From positions 15,367 to 79,366 of the forward strand of contig CALNZC010000047.1 of NCBI GenBank assembly GCA_942490895.1: DNA of 64,000 bases, given 5' to 3'. The notes under the pieces are model-generated. The model was given only the letters and a program-made list of their open reading frames with translations. It ran no database searches and was not told where the DNA came from. A program made the position numbers and the translations under genes. Numbering within the stretch: the stretch's first letter is position 1; every line of letters starts with the position of its first letter. Below, in pieces: positions 1 to 9,275 of this stretch. This DNA comes from JAGNXB01 sp942490895. Its GTDB lineage: Bacteria; Bacteroidota; Bacteroidia; Chitinophagales; Saprospiraceae.

Positions 1-2498
1 ATCATCTCAAACCAGGTGACGGCCACCAGTCCTCCGCCTATGGCCAGGCCGATCATTTCCCATTGCGGAAGAGCAAAGTCAAATAATTCATTTAGTCCGG
101 GCAACAGGATGACTAATGCCAAAAGGGCGAGGTTGAAAAGTGGGATGCCGTATAAGAGGGGGTGTGGTCTTTGAAGGATCTGAAAAATGTACTGCGTTCT
201 CGAAAGATCTGTCAGGATCATAGACAGATTGGCCAGGACAAGAGTCATGAAGGTGGTGGTGCGGATCTGCTCTTCATTGAATCCAAGATGGACAGATACT
301 CCATAAACGGCCAGTACGATTCCCAACAGGCTGAGGCCTTTGAAAATACTGATGACGACATCACCGCGACCGAAAAACGTGTCATTGGCATTTCGTGGTG
401 GACGGGTCATGATGTCTTTTTCAGACGGTTGTACTTCGAAGAGGAGAGAACAGGCCGGGTCAATCACCAATTCCATGAAGACAATATGAATGGGCCAAAG
501 CAACATGGGCATTCCTCCGATCAACACAGGAAGAGCCGTAAGGCCAGCTAGGGGAATATGGACAGCGAGGATATAGTCCATCGCCTTTTCGAGGTTAGCA
601 AAAATGCGCCGCCCCATCCGAATTGCGCCAACTATGGCGTCAAAGCGATCATCCAGGAGGACAAGTGCCGAGGCTTCCCGGGCAACATCTGACCCGCGTT
701 CGCCCATCGCAATCCCGATCTGAGCCTTTTTCAAGGCAGGGACATCATTGACGCCATCCCCGGTCATAGCCACTACTTCCCCCTGGCTCTGGAGGAGTTC
801 GACAATGCGTAATTTTTGTTCCGGGAGAATGCGTGCAAAGACGGATGTCACCCGGATCCGTTCGGCAAGTTCTTTTTCAGGTAATTCTTCCAGATCACGA
901 CCGGTGAGCACTTCACCCGGACGGGGCAGGTCGATCTGCCGGGCGATGCTCCTGGCAGTTTCCGGGTAGTCGCCGGTGATCATAGCGACTCGTATTCCGG
1001 CTTTATGGCAGGCAGCTATAGCCTCTGGGACCTCTTTGCGAACTGGATCTGCCAACCCGATCAATCCTAGAAATCGGAAGGGCAATCCTGTCGGATCTTC
1101 AGAAGGTAGTTCTTCGCAAGTTTGTGCTTCGGCTATGGCCAGGACACGCAGCCCCTGACGGGCAATGTTTTTCACTTCATGGATCAGGTGGATTCGCTCC
1201 TGATCGGAGATATCGCAGTATTGCAATACGGTTTCTGGCGCGCCTTTCATACAGACGCGACATGAACTTCCGTCCTCCTGTTTGTAGACCCGAATCAGGG
1301 CAAGTCGTTGCCGGGTCAAGGGGTATTCCCGGTGTAAACGCAATGGTTGACCCGGTGCATCCAGTCGGTCGCAGGCCTCTTGGATGGCTTTCTCCATGGG
1401 GTCGGACGGGGCAAGTGGGCAGGCCCAGCCAGCAGCGGATAAAACGGCCAAATGTTCTTTTGGACAATGACCTTCATCCAATGTGTACATATGACCTTTG
1501 GTCCATACAGCCTGAACCGTCATTCGATTTTCAGTCAGCGTTCCGGTTTTGTCCGTACACAACACTGTACAGGCACCCAGGGCTTCGATGGCATTTACCT
1601 TCCGGGTGAGTACCCGATGGCGGCCGAGTCGCCAGGCGCCCAGGGCCATGAATACGGTCAGGACCACCGCAAATTCTTCAGGGAGCATTGACATCGCCAT
1701 GGATAGACCGTACAGGAGGGCCTCCAGGAAATTGTCGTTCATCCACGTAAGCACGGTGACAACCAGGACACAAAGGGCAAGTCCAACAGTCGCAATGATC
1801 GCAATCAGACGGCCGATCTCTTTTTGCAGCCGGGTGGGTTGGTCTACAATATTGTCCAGCATGCGGCCGATTCGTCCCAACTGGGTTTTCTCTCCTGTGG
1901 CAAATACTTCTGCCAGACCCTGACCCTGGAGGATCATAGTGCCACTATAGACGAATGGTCGATCCTCACCTCCAGGTGTTCCCTCTTCTTCCTGTCCATC
2001 CCATTCCGATTTGCGGACCGGGATGGACTCCCCGGTCAATAGCGATTCATCCAGGCTGAGGTTGGTATTTTCCAGGACGCGTGCATCTGCGGGAATACGA
2101 TCCCCTTCATGAAGGACCAACAGGTCGCCCGGAACCACCAGGTGGCCGGCAATTCGTTCTTGTTTGCCTTCTCGGATCACCAACGCACGGGGACTGGACA
2201 GGTCCTTCAATGCCTGCAACGCGCGTTCTGTTTTATTTGTCTGGTACAGGGTGATCCCGATGATCACCAGGATACACCCAAAAAGAAGAGCCCCTTCAGC
2301 CGGGTCGCCCAGCATAAAGTACAGACTACCCGTCACCAACAGAAAGATGAACATCGGTTCACGAATCACCTCCTTGACGACTCGCCACAGGCTATAGGAC
2401 TTGCCTTCTGGAAGCGCATTGGGGCCATGCATGGCCAGAAGCCGCTCGACTTCATTAGATGAAAGTCCAACGATTGGTTTTGTGGTTTGGGACCTCAT
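1..2498 (-). CDS. P-type cation-transporting ATPase (partial, runs off left edge)
   Basis: Cation pump of the P2 (calcium-ATPase-like) group. Translating the minus strand from the ATG at 2498 gives an open frame to the window edge (832 residues, C-terminus missing). Visible in order: an N-terminal cation-ATPase segment, the first membrane pair, an actuator domain with a TGES motif, a TM4 stretch with PEEF (where related pumps have PEGL), the phosphorylation motif CTDKTGTLT with Asp316 (bases 1551-1553), a nucleotide-binding domain, the hinge motif MTGDGVND and then C-terminal membrane helices. The family couples ATP hydrolysis to Ca2+ or other cation export. The exact ion cannot be told from sequence alone. 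The gene is divergent from the patatin gene at 2571. Confidence 0.93.
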   Translation of the reverse strand, partial: MRSQTTKPIVGLSSNEVERLLAMHGPNALPEGKSYSLWRVVKEVIREPMFIFLLVTGSLYFMLGDPAEGALLFGCILVIIGITLYQTNKTERALQALKDLSSPRALVIREGKQERIAGHLVVPGDLLVLHEGDRIPADARVLENTNLSLDESLLTGESIPVRKSEWDGQEEEGTPGGEDRPFVYSGTMILQGQGLAEVFATGEKTQLGRIGRMLDNIVDQPTRLQKEIGRLIAIIATVGLALCVLVVTVLTWMNDNFLEALLYGLSMAMSMLPEEFAVVLTVFMALGAWRLGRHRVLTRKVNAIEALGACTVLCTDKTGTLTENRMTVQAVWTKGHMYTLDEGHCPKEHLAVLSAAGWACPLAPSDPMEKAIQEACDRLDAPGQPLRLHREYPLTRQRLALIRVYKQEDGSSCRVCMKGAPETVLQYCDISDQERIHLIHEVKNIARQGLRVLAIAEAQTCEELPSEDPTGLPFRFLGLIGLADPVRKEVPEAIAACHKAGIRVAMITGDYPETARSIARQIDLPRPGEVLTGRDLEELPEKELAERIRVTSVFARILPEQKLRIVELLQSQGEVVAMTGDGVNDVPALKKAQIGIAMGERGSDVAREASALVLLDDRFDAIVGAIRMGRRIFANLEKAMDYILAVHIPLAGLTALPVLIGGMPMLLWPIHIVFMELVIDPACSLLFEVQPSEKDIMTRPPRNANDTFFGRGDVVISIFKGLSLLGIVLAVYGVSVHLGFNEEQIRTTTFMTLVLANLSMILTDLSRTQYIFQILQRPHPLLYGIPLFNLALLALVILLPGLNELFDFALPQWEMIGLAIGGGLVAVTWFEM

Positions 2499-2570
2499 AA
2501 GATCTAATGGTTCTCATACAAGGATAATCTCCTTTCTGATGACCATGAATGATCAAGGTTGGCAGCATGA

Positions 2571-4829
2571 ATGATCCGGGCAGGTTACCTTCGTGAGGTG
2601 ATCAGCGTGATGTTTACCCCTCAACGAATGTGTACTGAACTGATGCGCAATGCCTTTCTGGTGTTGATCATCTGGGTCGGTGTTGTGGATTGTACCCAGG
2701 CTCAGGATACCCTTACTCGCCCCAGGATCGGCCTGGTCCTTGCCGGGGGCGGCGCAAAGGGACTCGCACATATCGGAGTGATCAAAGTGTTGGAAGAAGC
2801 CGGTTTTGATGTGGATATGGTCGGCGGCACCAGCATGGGCTCCATTATCGGCGGGCTCTATGCCCTTGGGTATGATGCGAAGACGATGGAAGCTCAGGTC
2901 GCAAACCTGGATTGGGACTGGATGCTGAGCCAGACACCTGAACCCGAAACGCAACCATTGCCCGAACGCGAGGCAACCTCACGATATCAATTGTCTGTGC
3001 CCCTGAAAGGTTTCAAGCTCTCTCTTCCATCCGGGTTTAACAACGGACAGAAGATCTATCTCCGAGTGTCCCACCTGACAGAAGACTTTCACGAGGTGAC
3101 TCATTTTCATGACTTGCCACGTGACTTCTTTTGCATTGCTTGTGATTACTATACCGGTGAAGAGGTTATTCTGGATCATGGATTCCTGCCAGATGCCATG
3201 CGCGCATCGTCATCTATTCCCAGTTTTTTCTCTCCGGTCCTACTGGAAGACCGGATCCTGATCGACGGTGGATGGATCAATAATTTTCCAGTAGAACGAA
3301 TGAAAGAACGAGGCGCCGATATCATTATCGGGGTGGATTTTCCAAAACACAAAGCCAATCTGAATGCTGATCTCAGTCTGGTGGATGTGCTGATCCAATC
3401 AGGGTCCTATGTGAATACCCGATACAATCAGATCAATCGAGATCTCTGTGATGTGTTGATCATTCCAGAGTTGGGTAATTTGTCGGCGGCTGATTATCAA
3501 CAGGCGGATACCATCGTCCGCTTGGGCGAGATGGCTGCTCGAAAACAATTTGACCGCCTTCGGTTCCTCGCGGATTCCCTCCGCATTCAGCCCAGGAAAT
3601 TGCGCAATCCACTTCCCACTGGCGAACGGGAGATCACCGATATCCAAATAACGGGTCTGGGAATTACGGAGAAGAAAGTGCTAGATCATTTTCTCAACGC
3701 AGACTATCGTGGACCTGCGCATCCATCCGAATATTTGCGCATTGCCAATAACCTTTATGGCACTGGCGATTATGATCAGGTTTCCTATCGGATCAATCAG
3801 GATTCTCTGGAAGGGGGATATCTGTTCCGGTTGGATTTAAAGAAAAAGGCCACACCGGCCAGCCTCAACTTCAGCCTCAACTATACGACAGATTATAAGG
3901 CGGCTTTGCTCCTGAATTATACCCGGAGAAACTGGCTGTTCAATGGCAATCGACTGCTCATTGATCTCATCGTCTCCGAAAATCCGGTCGTTCGAATGCG
4001 CTCCCATTCTGTTTTGGGGTCGGGTTGGCGCCCCCTGGTTGAAACAAGTTATTTCCGTTTCCGACAACCCCTTTATATCGATAACAAAGTATTCAGTCGC
4101 TATGTGATGGAGCATATTTCTGCCGGGGTTGGCGTTCAGAGTTTACTACAGACCAATACCCTTCTTGGCATCATTGTCGAATACAAACACACTGGGTTTT
4201 TTGGGGATGCCTTTGATCTGTTAGGAGAAGGGAAGGCTCAGTTTGATCTGCTGAACGTTCGAACTTTTTTCCAATACAAACCATACCGCGATCCACGACG
4301 ACCTCGTGGGCCCCAGGTGGAACTTGAACTCGTTTTTTCTTCCGATCTGGATAAAGGCGTGCTCCAGGGCCCAGCCACATTCTATCGGGCCCTGATTTCA
4401 CAGAGTATGGTGATGGGGCCACGATGGTCCTTCAATGCAACACTGCGAAGCAGAAGTACAATCAGCCGTCCATTGGTCGGCCCCAATACCATTTTTGGAG
4501 GCGGGTATGGTGCCAGTTATCCGTTGAACCTGACCCCCGTTATGGGTTATGAACGGATGGAGCTCACCGCGGATGGGGGGCTTCATCTCCTGGGAGCAGA
4601 GATCGTTTATACCCTGATGAAAAATCATGAATTGATGGTCGTTGCCAATGATGGCTGGATCACGTCGCGAAAGGAGACCGATCGTCTATCCTTTTCCGTT
4701 GACCGCATTGGCGGGTTTGGCGGGGGATATGTCTACCGGTCACCTATCGGGCCGCTCCAGATGATTGCCGGTAGAAACTATGCACATCCTGACTGGGGAT
4801 TGTACCTCTATCTCGGACACTGGTTCTAG
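2571..4829 (+). CDS. PlpD-like patatin with POTRA and outer-membrane barrel (type Vd-like)
   Basis: Predicted surface phospholipase. The ATG at 2643 is the more likely start, because a signal peptide (MRNAFLVLIIWVGVV, ending TQAQ) begins there. The ATG at 2571 gives a longest form of 752 residues with an unconvincing leader. The patatin domain shows the oxyanion motif GGGAKG, the nucleophile motif GTSMG and the dyad motif IDGG. A POTRA-like segment (EITDIQITGLGITEKK) follows, then about 350 residues of alternating strands ending in YLYLGHWF, a final aromatic beta-strand typical of Omp85-type barrels. This order and length match the PlpD family (type Vd autotransporters) of Proteobacteria. Whether the patatin is released or stays on the surface is unknown. 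Confidence 0.88.
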   Translation: MIRAGYLREVISVMFTPQRMCTELMRNAFLVLIIWVGVVDCTQAQDTLTRPRIGLVLAGGGAKGLAHIGVIKVLEEAGFDVDMVGGTSMGSIIGGLYALGYDAKTMEAQVANLDWDWMLSQTPEPETQPLPEREATSRYQLSVPLKGFKLSLPSGFNNGQKIYLRVSHLTEDFHEVTHFHDLPRDFFCIACDYYTGEEVILDHGFLPDAMRASSSIPSFFSPVLLEDRILIDGGWINNFPVERMKERGADIIIGVDFPKHKANLNADLSLVDVLIQSGSYVNTRYNQINRDLCDVLIIPELGNLSAADYQQADTIVRLGEMAARKQFDRLRFLADSLRIQPRKLRNPLPTGEREITDIQITGLGITEKKVLDHFLNADYRGPAHPSEYLRIANNLYGTGDYDQVSYRINQDSLEGGYLFRLDLKKKATPASLNFSLNYTTDYKAALLLNYTRRNWLFNGNRLLIDLIVSENPVVRMRSHSVLGSGWRPLVETSYFRFRQPLYIDNKVFSRYVMEHISAGVGVQSLLQTNTLLGIIVEYKHTGFFGDAFDLLGEGKAQFDLLNVRTFFQYKPYRDPRRPRGPQVELELVFSSDLDKGVLQGPATFYRALISQSMVMGPRWSFNATLRSRSTISRPLVGPNTIFGGGYGASYPLNLTPVMGYERMELTADGGLHLLGAEIVYTLMKNHELMVVANDGWITSRKETDRLSFSVDRIGGFGGGYVYRSPIGPLQMIAGRNYAHPDWGLYLYLGHWF

Positions 4830-4941
4830 GGCGGCGGCCATCAGGTTACCCGGGGACCTGGATGGCCAGACTTCCCGAGTAGCCATGCCTTGAGAAAATC
4901 CTGTATTTTTCGCCTTGAAAACGATCTGAATGAGATACGCA

Positions 4942-5460
4942 ATGAAACTAAGCTTGATTTTGATTGGCCTTAGCCTGGGTGGTTATGCCCAAGCACAATT
5001 ATCCATGAGTGCTGTTCCCCCCTCGGTCAGGCTTTCAGGGGCGCAGGGTGGCAAAGTCGCCGGTGGGGACTGGTCTTCTTCGGAGATCAAGGGTAAGGTC
5101 TTTACCGTCATGTATGTTGATCCGGATGAGAAGGACCTCAACGAACATGTGGAGCGATCCCTGAAATCAGAAAATTTTCCCCGGGATAAATATGGCTCCA
5201 TGGCTATAGTCAATACGGCAGCAACATGGAAGCCGGATGCAGTCATCAGGATGATCCTGAAAGGAAAGCAGAAAGACTATCCGGACTCCATCTATGTCAT
5301 GGATCAGGATAAGGTGCTTGTTCAGAAGTGGGGTTTGAAAGACGACAGTTACCACGTGCTCACTTTTGGCAAGGATGGTGCGCTGTTGTATAGCAAATCC
5401 GGGGCGTTAAGCGATCAGGATATTCAGCAACTGAAGCGGATCATTCGCGCCAATTTATAG
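4942..5460 (+). CDS. YtfJ-like periplasmic thioredoxin-fold protein
   Basis: A 172-residue exported protein. The ATG at 4942 begins a clear signal peptide (MKLSLILIGLSLGGYAQAQ). The ATG four codons upstream at 4930 only adds MRYA. The body resembles E. coli YtfJ across its length: the segment FPRDKYGSMAIVNT, a mid-protein YPDSIYVMDQD and a C-terminal FGKDGALLYSKSGALSDQD align by eye with the corresponding YtfJ blocks. YtfJ proteins have a thioredoxin-like fold without a CxxC, and their function is not established. A paralogue follows at 5567, so the two probably arose by tandem duplication. Confidence 0.75.
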   Translation: MKLSLILIGLSLGGYAQAQLSMSAVPPSVRLSGAQGGKVAGGDWSSSEIKGKVFTVMYVDPDEKDLNEHVERSLKSENFPRDKYGSMAIVNTAATWKPDAVIRMILKGKQKDYPDSIYVMDQDKVLVQKWGLKDDSYHVLTFGKDGALLYSKSGALSDQDIQQLKRIIRANL

Positions 5461-5552
5461 ACGATCGGGATTGTGCGGCACCTTCAGATGGGCTAGATCT
5501 CACTTGTTTCTTCAGGGGTGCAGTCCATTTCGGAGGTTAAACAAAGTGCCCC

Positions 5553-5560
5553 TATCTTTA
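5553..5560 (+). promoter_or_regulatory. Bacteroidota -7 element candidate (TATCTTTA)
   Basis: TATCTTTA matches TAnnTTTG at seven of eight positions and lies 7 bases before the ATG at 5567. TTTC 21 bases upstream could be a weak -33 box. If used, the transcript would start almost at the start codon. Confidence 0.35.
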
Positions 5561-5566
5561 CACGTG

Positions 5567-6166
5567 ATGAAGTCATTGTATTGCATCCTTCTTTTACTGG
5601 TCCTCGGTCCTCGTTGGGGTTCTACTCAACCGGCGCAGGGGGAGCTATTTCCTACCATAACCCTTGCTGAAGAAAATGGTGGCAAACTTGGAGGAGGGGC
5701 CTGGAAATGCAGTGACATTAAAGGTAGACCCTGTCTGATCGTGGTGATCAATCCGGATCATCAGGACATGTTGGCTCCGATTGAAAAGGCGATAGGCGAA
5801 TGCCATCTTCAAACGAATGAAGGAAGCCTGGTCAAAGTGATGGATACCCAATCTTCATGGAAGCCGGATGGCATGATTCAAGCAGGGGCATGGCTGAGCC
5901 ACCTGGCGGGAAAAGTCGATGAAGCACGGAAAAACGGGATCGTTCAAGCGCTGTTTACCGATCGAAAAAGCAAACCCGCCAACTGGTCGGTAGTCTATGA
6001 TCAAAACCGGGTTTTCCGAAATGAACTCCATTTGAATGACCGCCCCATTCATATTTTCCTGTTGGATAAACGAGGTGTCATCGTCAGTTACCATTCCGGT
6101 AAGCCATCAGACACAAATGCGCGGGTGTGGATGCAAATGATCAAAAATCTGGGCGCATCATCCTAA
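5567..6166 (+). CDS. YtfJ-like exported protein, second paralogue
   Basis: A 199-residue exported protein, paralogous to the one at 4942. The ATG at 5567 begins the signal peptide MKSLYCILLLLVLG. The frame stays open upstream to 5471, but that extension has no signal-peptide character. Shared blocks with the neighbour include GGKLGGGAWKCSDIKG (GGKVAGGDWSSSEIKG in the first copy) and SSWKPDGMIQA (ATWKPDAVIRM). The copy carries an insertion of about 25 residues after this block. No function is known for the family, and a thioredoxin-like periplasmic role is inferred from YtfJ. Confidence 0.68.
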   Translation: MKSLYCILLLLVLGPRWGSTQPAQGELFPTITLAEENGGKLGGGAWKCSDIKGRPCLIVVINPDHQDMLAPIEKAIGECHLQTNEGSLVKVMDTQSSWKPDGMIQAGAWLSHLAGKVDEARKNGIVQALFTDRKSKPANWSVVYDQNRVFRNELHLNDRPIHIFLLDKRGVIVSYHSGKPSDTNARVWMQMIKNLGASS

Positions 6167-6465
6167 GATGTTCGAGAATCCAATCAGGATAACCTCCATT
6201 TCTTTCCGGAAACTATTCATCGATCGACCAGATTGTCTACTCTGATGAAGCGTAGCGCCCAGATCCTGGGCCAATGCCAATAGTTCTTGTCGGATTGTTT
6301 GAGTCAAGAGGAACAAGGCCATGTTCATTTACGATGTCAGACAACATCTGGCAACAGGGCTGTTCATGGTAGTTGATGATGGGTGTGAATATGGATGGAT
6401 TGACATGGAGTGGATCCAAAATGGAAACACGATATTCCTTATATTGCGATAAATACAACTCTTTC

Positions 6466-7842
6466 ATGTCGGCTTCTGCATTGCATCAACGACTCACTTC
6501 TCCAGGCCCGAAACGTATTCTGGCACTTGATGGTGGTGGCGTTCGTGGGGTCCTTACTTTAGGCTATCTCGAGAGAATGGAAGCCATTCTGCGAAAGCGT
6601 CATGGGAATCCAGATCTTCGACTTTCCGATTATTTTGATTTGATCGGAGGAACAAGTACCGGTTCCATTATCGCAGCAGGTCTGGCAGTCGGCATGACTG
6701 CCTCGGAGATCAAGAAGCATTACCTCAAACTTGGAGCAACCATCTTTTCAAAGAAAAAGGGAGTGCTGCCCTACTTGACAAAAGGGGTCAAATATGACAG
6801 CTCACCGATGGATAAAGCCCTGAAGGACATCCTGGGGGATACCCTCATGGGCGACCAGGACAGGATCAAAACAGGCCTGTGCATTGTGACCAAAAGGGCG
6901 GATACGTTTAGTACCTGGCCCATCATCAACCACCCGGACGGAAAGTATTACAAGGACAATAAGGATTTGCCACTCTGGCAAGTGGTTCGAGCCAGTACAG
7001 CAGCACCGACCTATTTCCTGCCTGTTATTTTTAAAGTTGGAGAAAAGGAAAAGGGTGCATTTATAGACGGTGGGATCAGTATGTTCAATAATCCCTCATT
7101 GCAACTTTTTCTCATTGCGACACTCAGGGGATTTCCCTTTCACTGGCCGAAGGGGACAAATAAAATCTTGCTGGTTTCCTGTGGGACAGGGGCGATCAAC
7201 CACATTTATGAGGTGAATGATATGAAAAATCCCAGTCTGATGACATGGGCAAGCTTGCTGCCAGAACATTTTCTTTCCGATGCGAATCACTACAATCAAT
7301 TGATCTTGCAAATGCTGTCAGATTCACCCACAGCAAAAGAGATCGATTCTGAAGTTGGCGATTTGAAGCACGACCGGTTGAATGAAAAACATGTGTTGAG
7401 CTACTTGCGTTTCAATGTCCAATTGGACGTTGAATCCTTAAATGAACTTGGATTTCCAGTAGATCGGAAAAAGGCGATCGCTATCTCGAAAATGGACAAT
7501 CCTAAAAATATTGGCATCCTGGCAGAGATCGGGGAGCGTCATGCCGATCAACTCCTCAAGCCAGGGCTGTTCCCAAAAAGTTTCGATCTGTCTGCCCCGA
7601 CTGAAGAGGTCATCCAGCGATTTACGGCAGGAAAGGCACACCGCCTTCCCTTCGAATCAGTTATAAAAAAGCCTGTTATCGTCAAGGCAGTCAAAATTGA
7701 CAAGGCTTTTGAAGTGGAATCCCTCGAAGGTATCATGACCGGAAAGCCCGGAGATTATTTGATGAAAGGAGTCAATGGGGAGTATTATATCTGCGATAAT
7801 GCGATTTTTCGAAAAACCTATGAAAAGGCAGATCCCTCATGA
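6466..7842 (+). CDS. Patatin-like phospholipase with C-terminal PGDYL-type domain
   Basis: Cytoplasmic patatin lipase, likely a phospholipase A that releases fatty acids from membrane lipids. The start at 6466 (MSASALHQ) is chosen because the catalytic domain begins 16 residues later. In-frame ATGs at 6421 and 6373 give extensions with little coding character. Motifs: oxyanion DGGGVRG, nucleophile GTSTGS and dyad FIDGG. No signal peptide is visible. The last 50 residues carry a PGDYLMKGVNGEYYICDN block, a small module also seen at the end of many unrelated bacterial and phage proteins. The stop overlaps the ATG of the TIR gene (ATGA, 7839-7842), so the two are probably translationally coupled. 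Patatins paired with signalling proteins occur in CBASS defence (CapV), but no cyclic-nucleotide synthase is present here. Confidence 0.9.
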   Translation: MSASALHQRLTSPGPKRILALDGGGVRGVLTLGYLERMEAILRKRHGNPDLRLSDYFDLIGGTSTGSIIAAGLAVGMTASEIKKHYLKLGATIFSKKKGVLPYLTKGVKYDSSPMDKALKDILGDTLMGDQDRIKTGLCIVTKRADTFSTWPIINHPDGKYYKDNKDLPLWQVVRASTAAPTYFLPVIFKVGEKEKGAFIDGGISMFNNPSLQLFLIATLRGFPFHWPKGTNKILLVSCGTGAINHIYEVNDMKNPSLMTWASLLPEHFLSDANHYNQLILQMLSDSPTAKEIDSEVGDLKHDRLNEKHVLSYLRFNVQLDVESLNELGFPVDRKKAIAISKMDNPKNIGILAEIGERHADQLLKPGLFPKSFDLSAPTEEVIQRFTAGKAHRLPFESVIKKPVIVKAVKIDKAFEVESLEGIMTGKPGDYLMKGVNGEYYICDNAIFRKTYEKADPS

Positions 7843-9275
7843 GTCATGACCATCCGCGGATTTATATTTCTCATGCCTGGGGAGGTGAAAGTGAAGACAT
7901 CGTCCGGGAAGTAGTGCACGTTTTTGAAGATGCTGGGCTACCAGTTATTTATGATAAAAAGGACTTGGGTTATCGACAAAGCATCCAGGACTTTATGGTC
8001 AATCTGGGGCAGGCGGATGTCATCATTATTGTTGTCAGCAACAAATATTTGCATTCCGAATATTGCATGTTTGAGTTGCTTCAGATCTACGACAACAATC
8101 GAGTACTCGATCGGATATTCCCTATCGTCCTGGAAGAAGTTCAAATTGCCAAGTCGACCCAACGGCTGGAACTGGTCAAATATTGGGAGCAGGAAACCAC
8201 ACAATTAGAGGAGAAAATCCGAGAGCTGGGATCCATTGCCCATATTGAAGGGATCGCTGATGACCTCAACTTGTATCAAACCATCCGCAATCGGATTGCG
8301 CGACTGACGGCCATCCTCAAGGACATCAATACACTCAATATCCAGATCCACCGAAAGAGTGATTATGCTGATCTGTTGGCCGCAGTTAAACAAAAATTGG
8401 AGACACTCACTGCAGCCGAGCTAGAATCTGGAGAGAAATCACAAATGGTGCCTCCTATTGCTTCACGCACCACACCACAAAAGCGGCGATTGATCTGGCC
8501 CTGGATGTTGATCACTGCTGCCGCAATACTGGCCTTTGTTGGATTCAAATGGTGGGCCGCTGGTTCTGACCTGAAAGGCCATGAAGTTCCGATGGAAGTT
8601 GTCCAACAGGAAAGCAAGATGGAACCGCTTATCGAAGGTTCTGATACAGAGAAACCTGTGGAGGCTGAACCAGCTCGATTGGAACAACAACCCTCCACTC
8701 CAGGCAGTGAGGCCCTGCCCATTCGCAAACCTCCAGCCTTGAAAAAAGCGGACCAGATCAATAATCCAAACGAACAGATTTCTGAACCGACAGCACATCA
8801 TTCGTCGTCCTTATCCACCTCTGGAGAAACGGCTCCACCAGTCTCAGTAAAGTCGGATGAACCAAAAGTGAAACCGATCGAAAAGAAGCAGACTTCCAGG
8901 ACCGTTGACCTCAATATTCCAAAACAGATGATTCGAGTCGTTCTGGCCAGTACGCTGAGTTCTGATCGAAACCAGGCAGGCGACGAAGTTCAGTTGACCG
9001 CTATAGATGAGGTCAAGATTGGTCCCCACATCGTGATCCGGCCCGGTGCAATGATCCGAGGCGAAGTGACTCGTGCAAAATCCTCATTGAATGGCGTCAA
9101 GGGAGAGTTGGCCTTTCGGATGAAAGATGTCCGTACGGAAAACGGACAGTGGATGGAATTATCCTACCCGGAATACAGTGATTCACGGAGAGGAGAAGTG
9201 ATCTTTCCGAAAGGAACAGAACTTGCAAATGTTGTACTCAAAGAAGCCCGATTGACATGGACCACCGACCAATAA
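7839..9275 (+). CDS. TIR-domain protein with single membrane anchor and periplasmic C-terminal domain
   Basis: A 478-residue protein. An N-terminal TIR domain (residues about 6-165) begins PRIYISHAW and contains HSEYCMFEL, the helix that carries the catalytic Glu of NAD-cleaving TIRs (Glu79 here). A helical stretch follows, then basic residues KRR and one membrane helix (about 217-238), a Pro/Glu/Ser-rich linker (240-350) and a folded C-terminal domain (355-478) with NIPKQMIRVVLAS and VIRPGAMIRGEV. This C-terminal type recurs in exported bacterial proteins. The layout puts TIR in the cytoplasm and the C-terminus in the periplasm. The gene overlaps the patatin gene by 4 bases and the barrel gene by 19. 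NADase activity is inferred, not shown. Confidence 0.88.
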   Translation: MSHDHPRIYISHAWGGESEDIVREVVHVFEDAGLPVIYDKKDLGYRQSIQDFMVNLGQADVIIIVVSNKYLHSEYCMFELLQIYDNNRVLDRIFPIVLEEVQIAKSTQRLELVKYWEQETTQLEEKIRELGSIAHIEGIADDLNLYQTIRNRIARLTAILKDINTLNIQIHRKSDYADLLAAVKQKLETLTAAELESGEKSQMVPPIASRTTPQKRRLIWPWMLITAAAILAFVGFKWWAAGSDLKGHEVPMEVVQQESKMEPLIEGSDTEKPVEAEPARLEQQPSTPGSEALPIRKPPALKKADQINNPNEQISEPTAHHSSSLSTSGETAPPVSVKSDEPKVKPIEKKQTSRTVDLNIPKQMIRVVLASTLSSDRNQAGDEVQLTAIDEVKIGPHIVIRPGAMIRGEVTRAKSSLNGVKGELAFRMKDVRTENGQWMELSYPEYSDSRRGEVIFPKGTELANVVLKEARLTWTTDQ

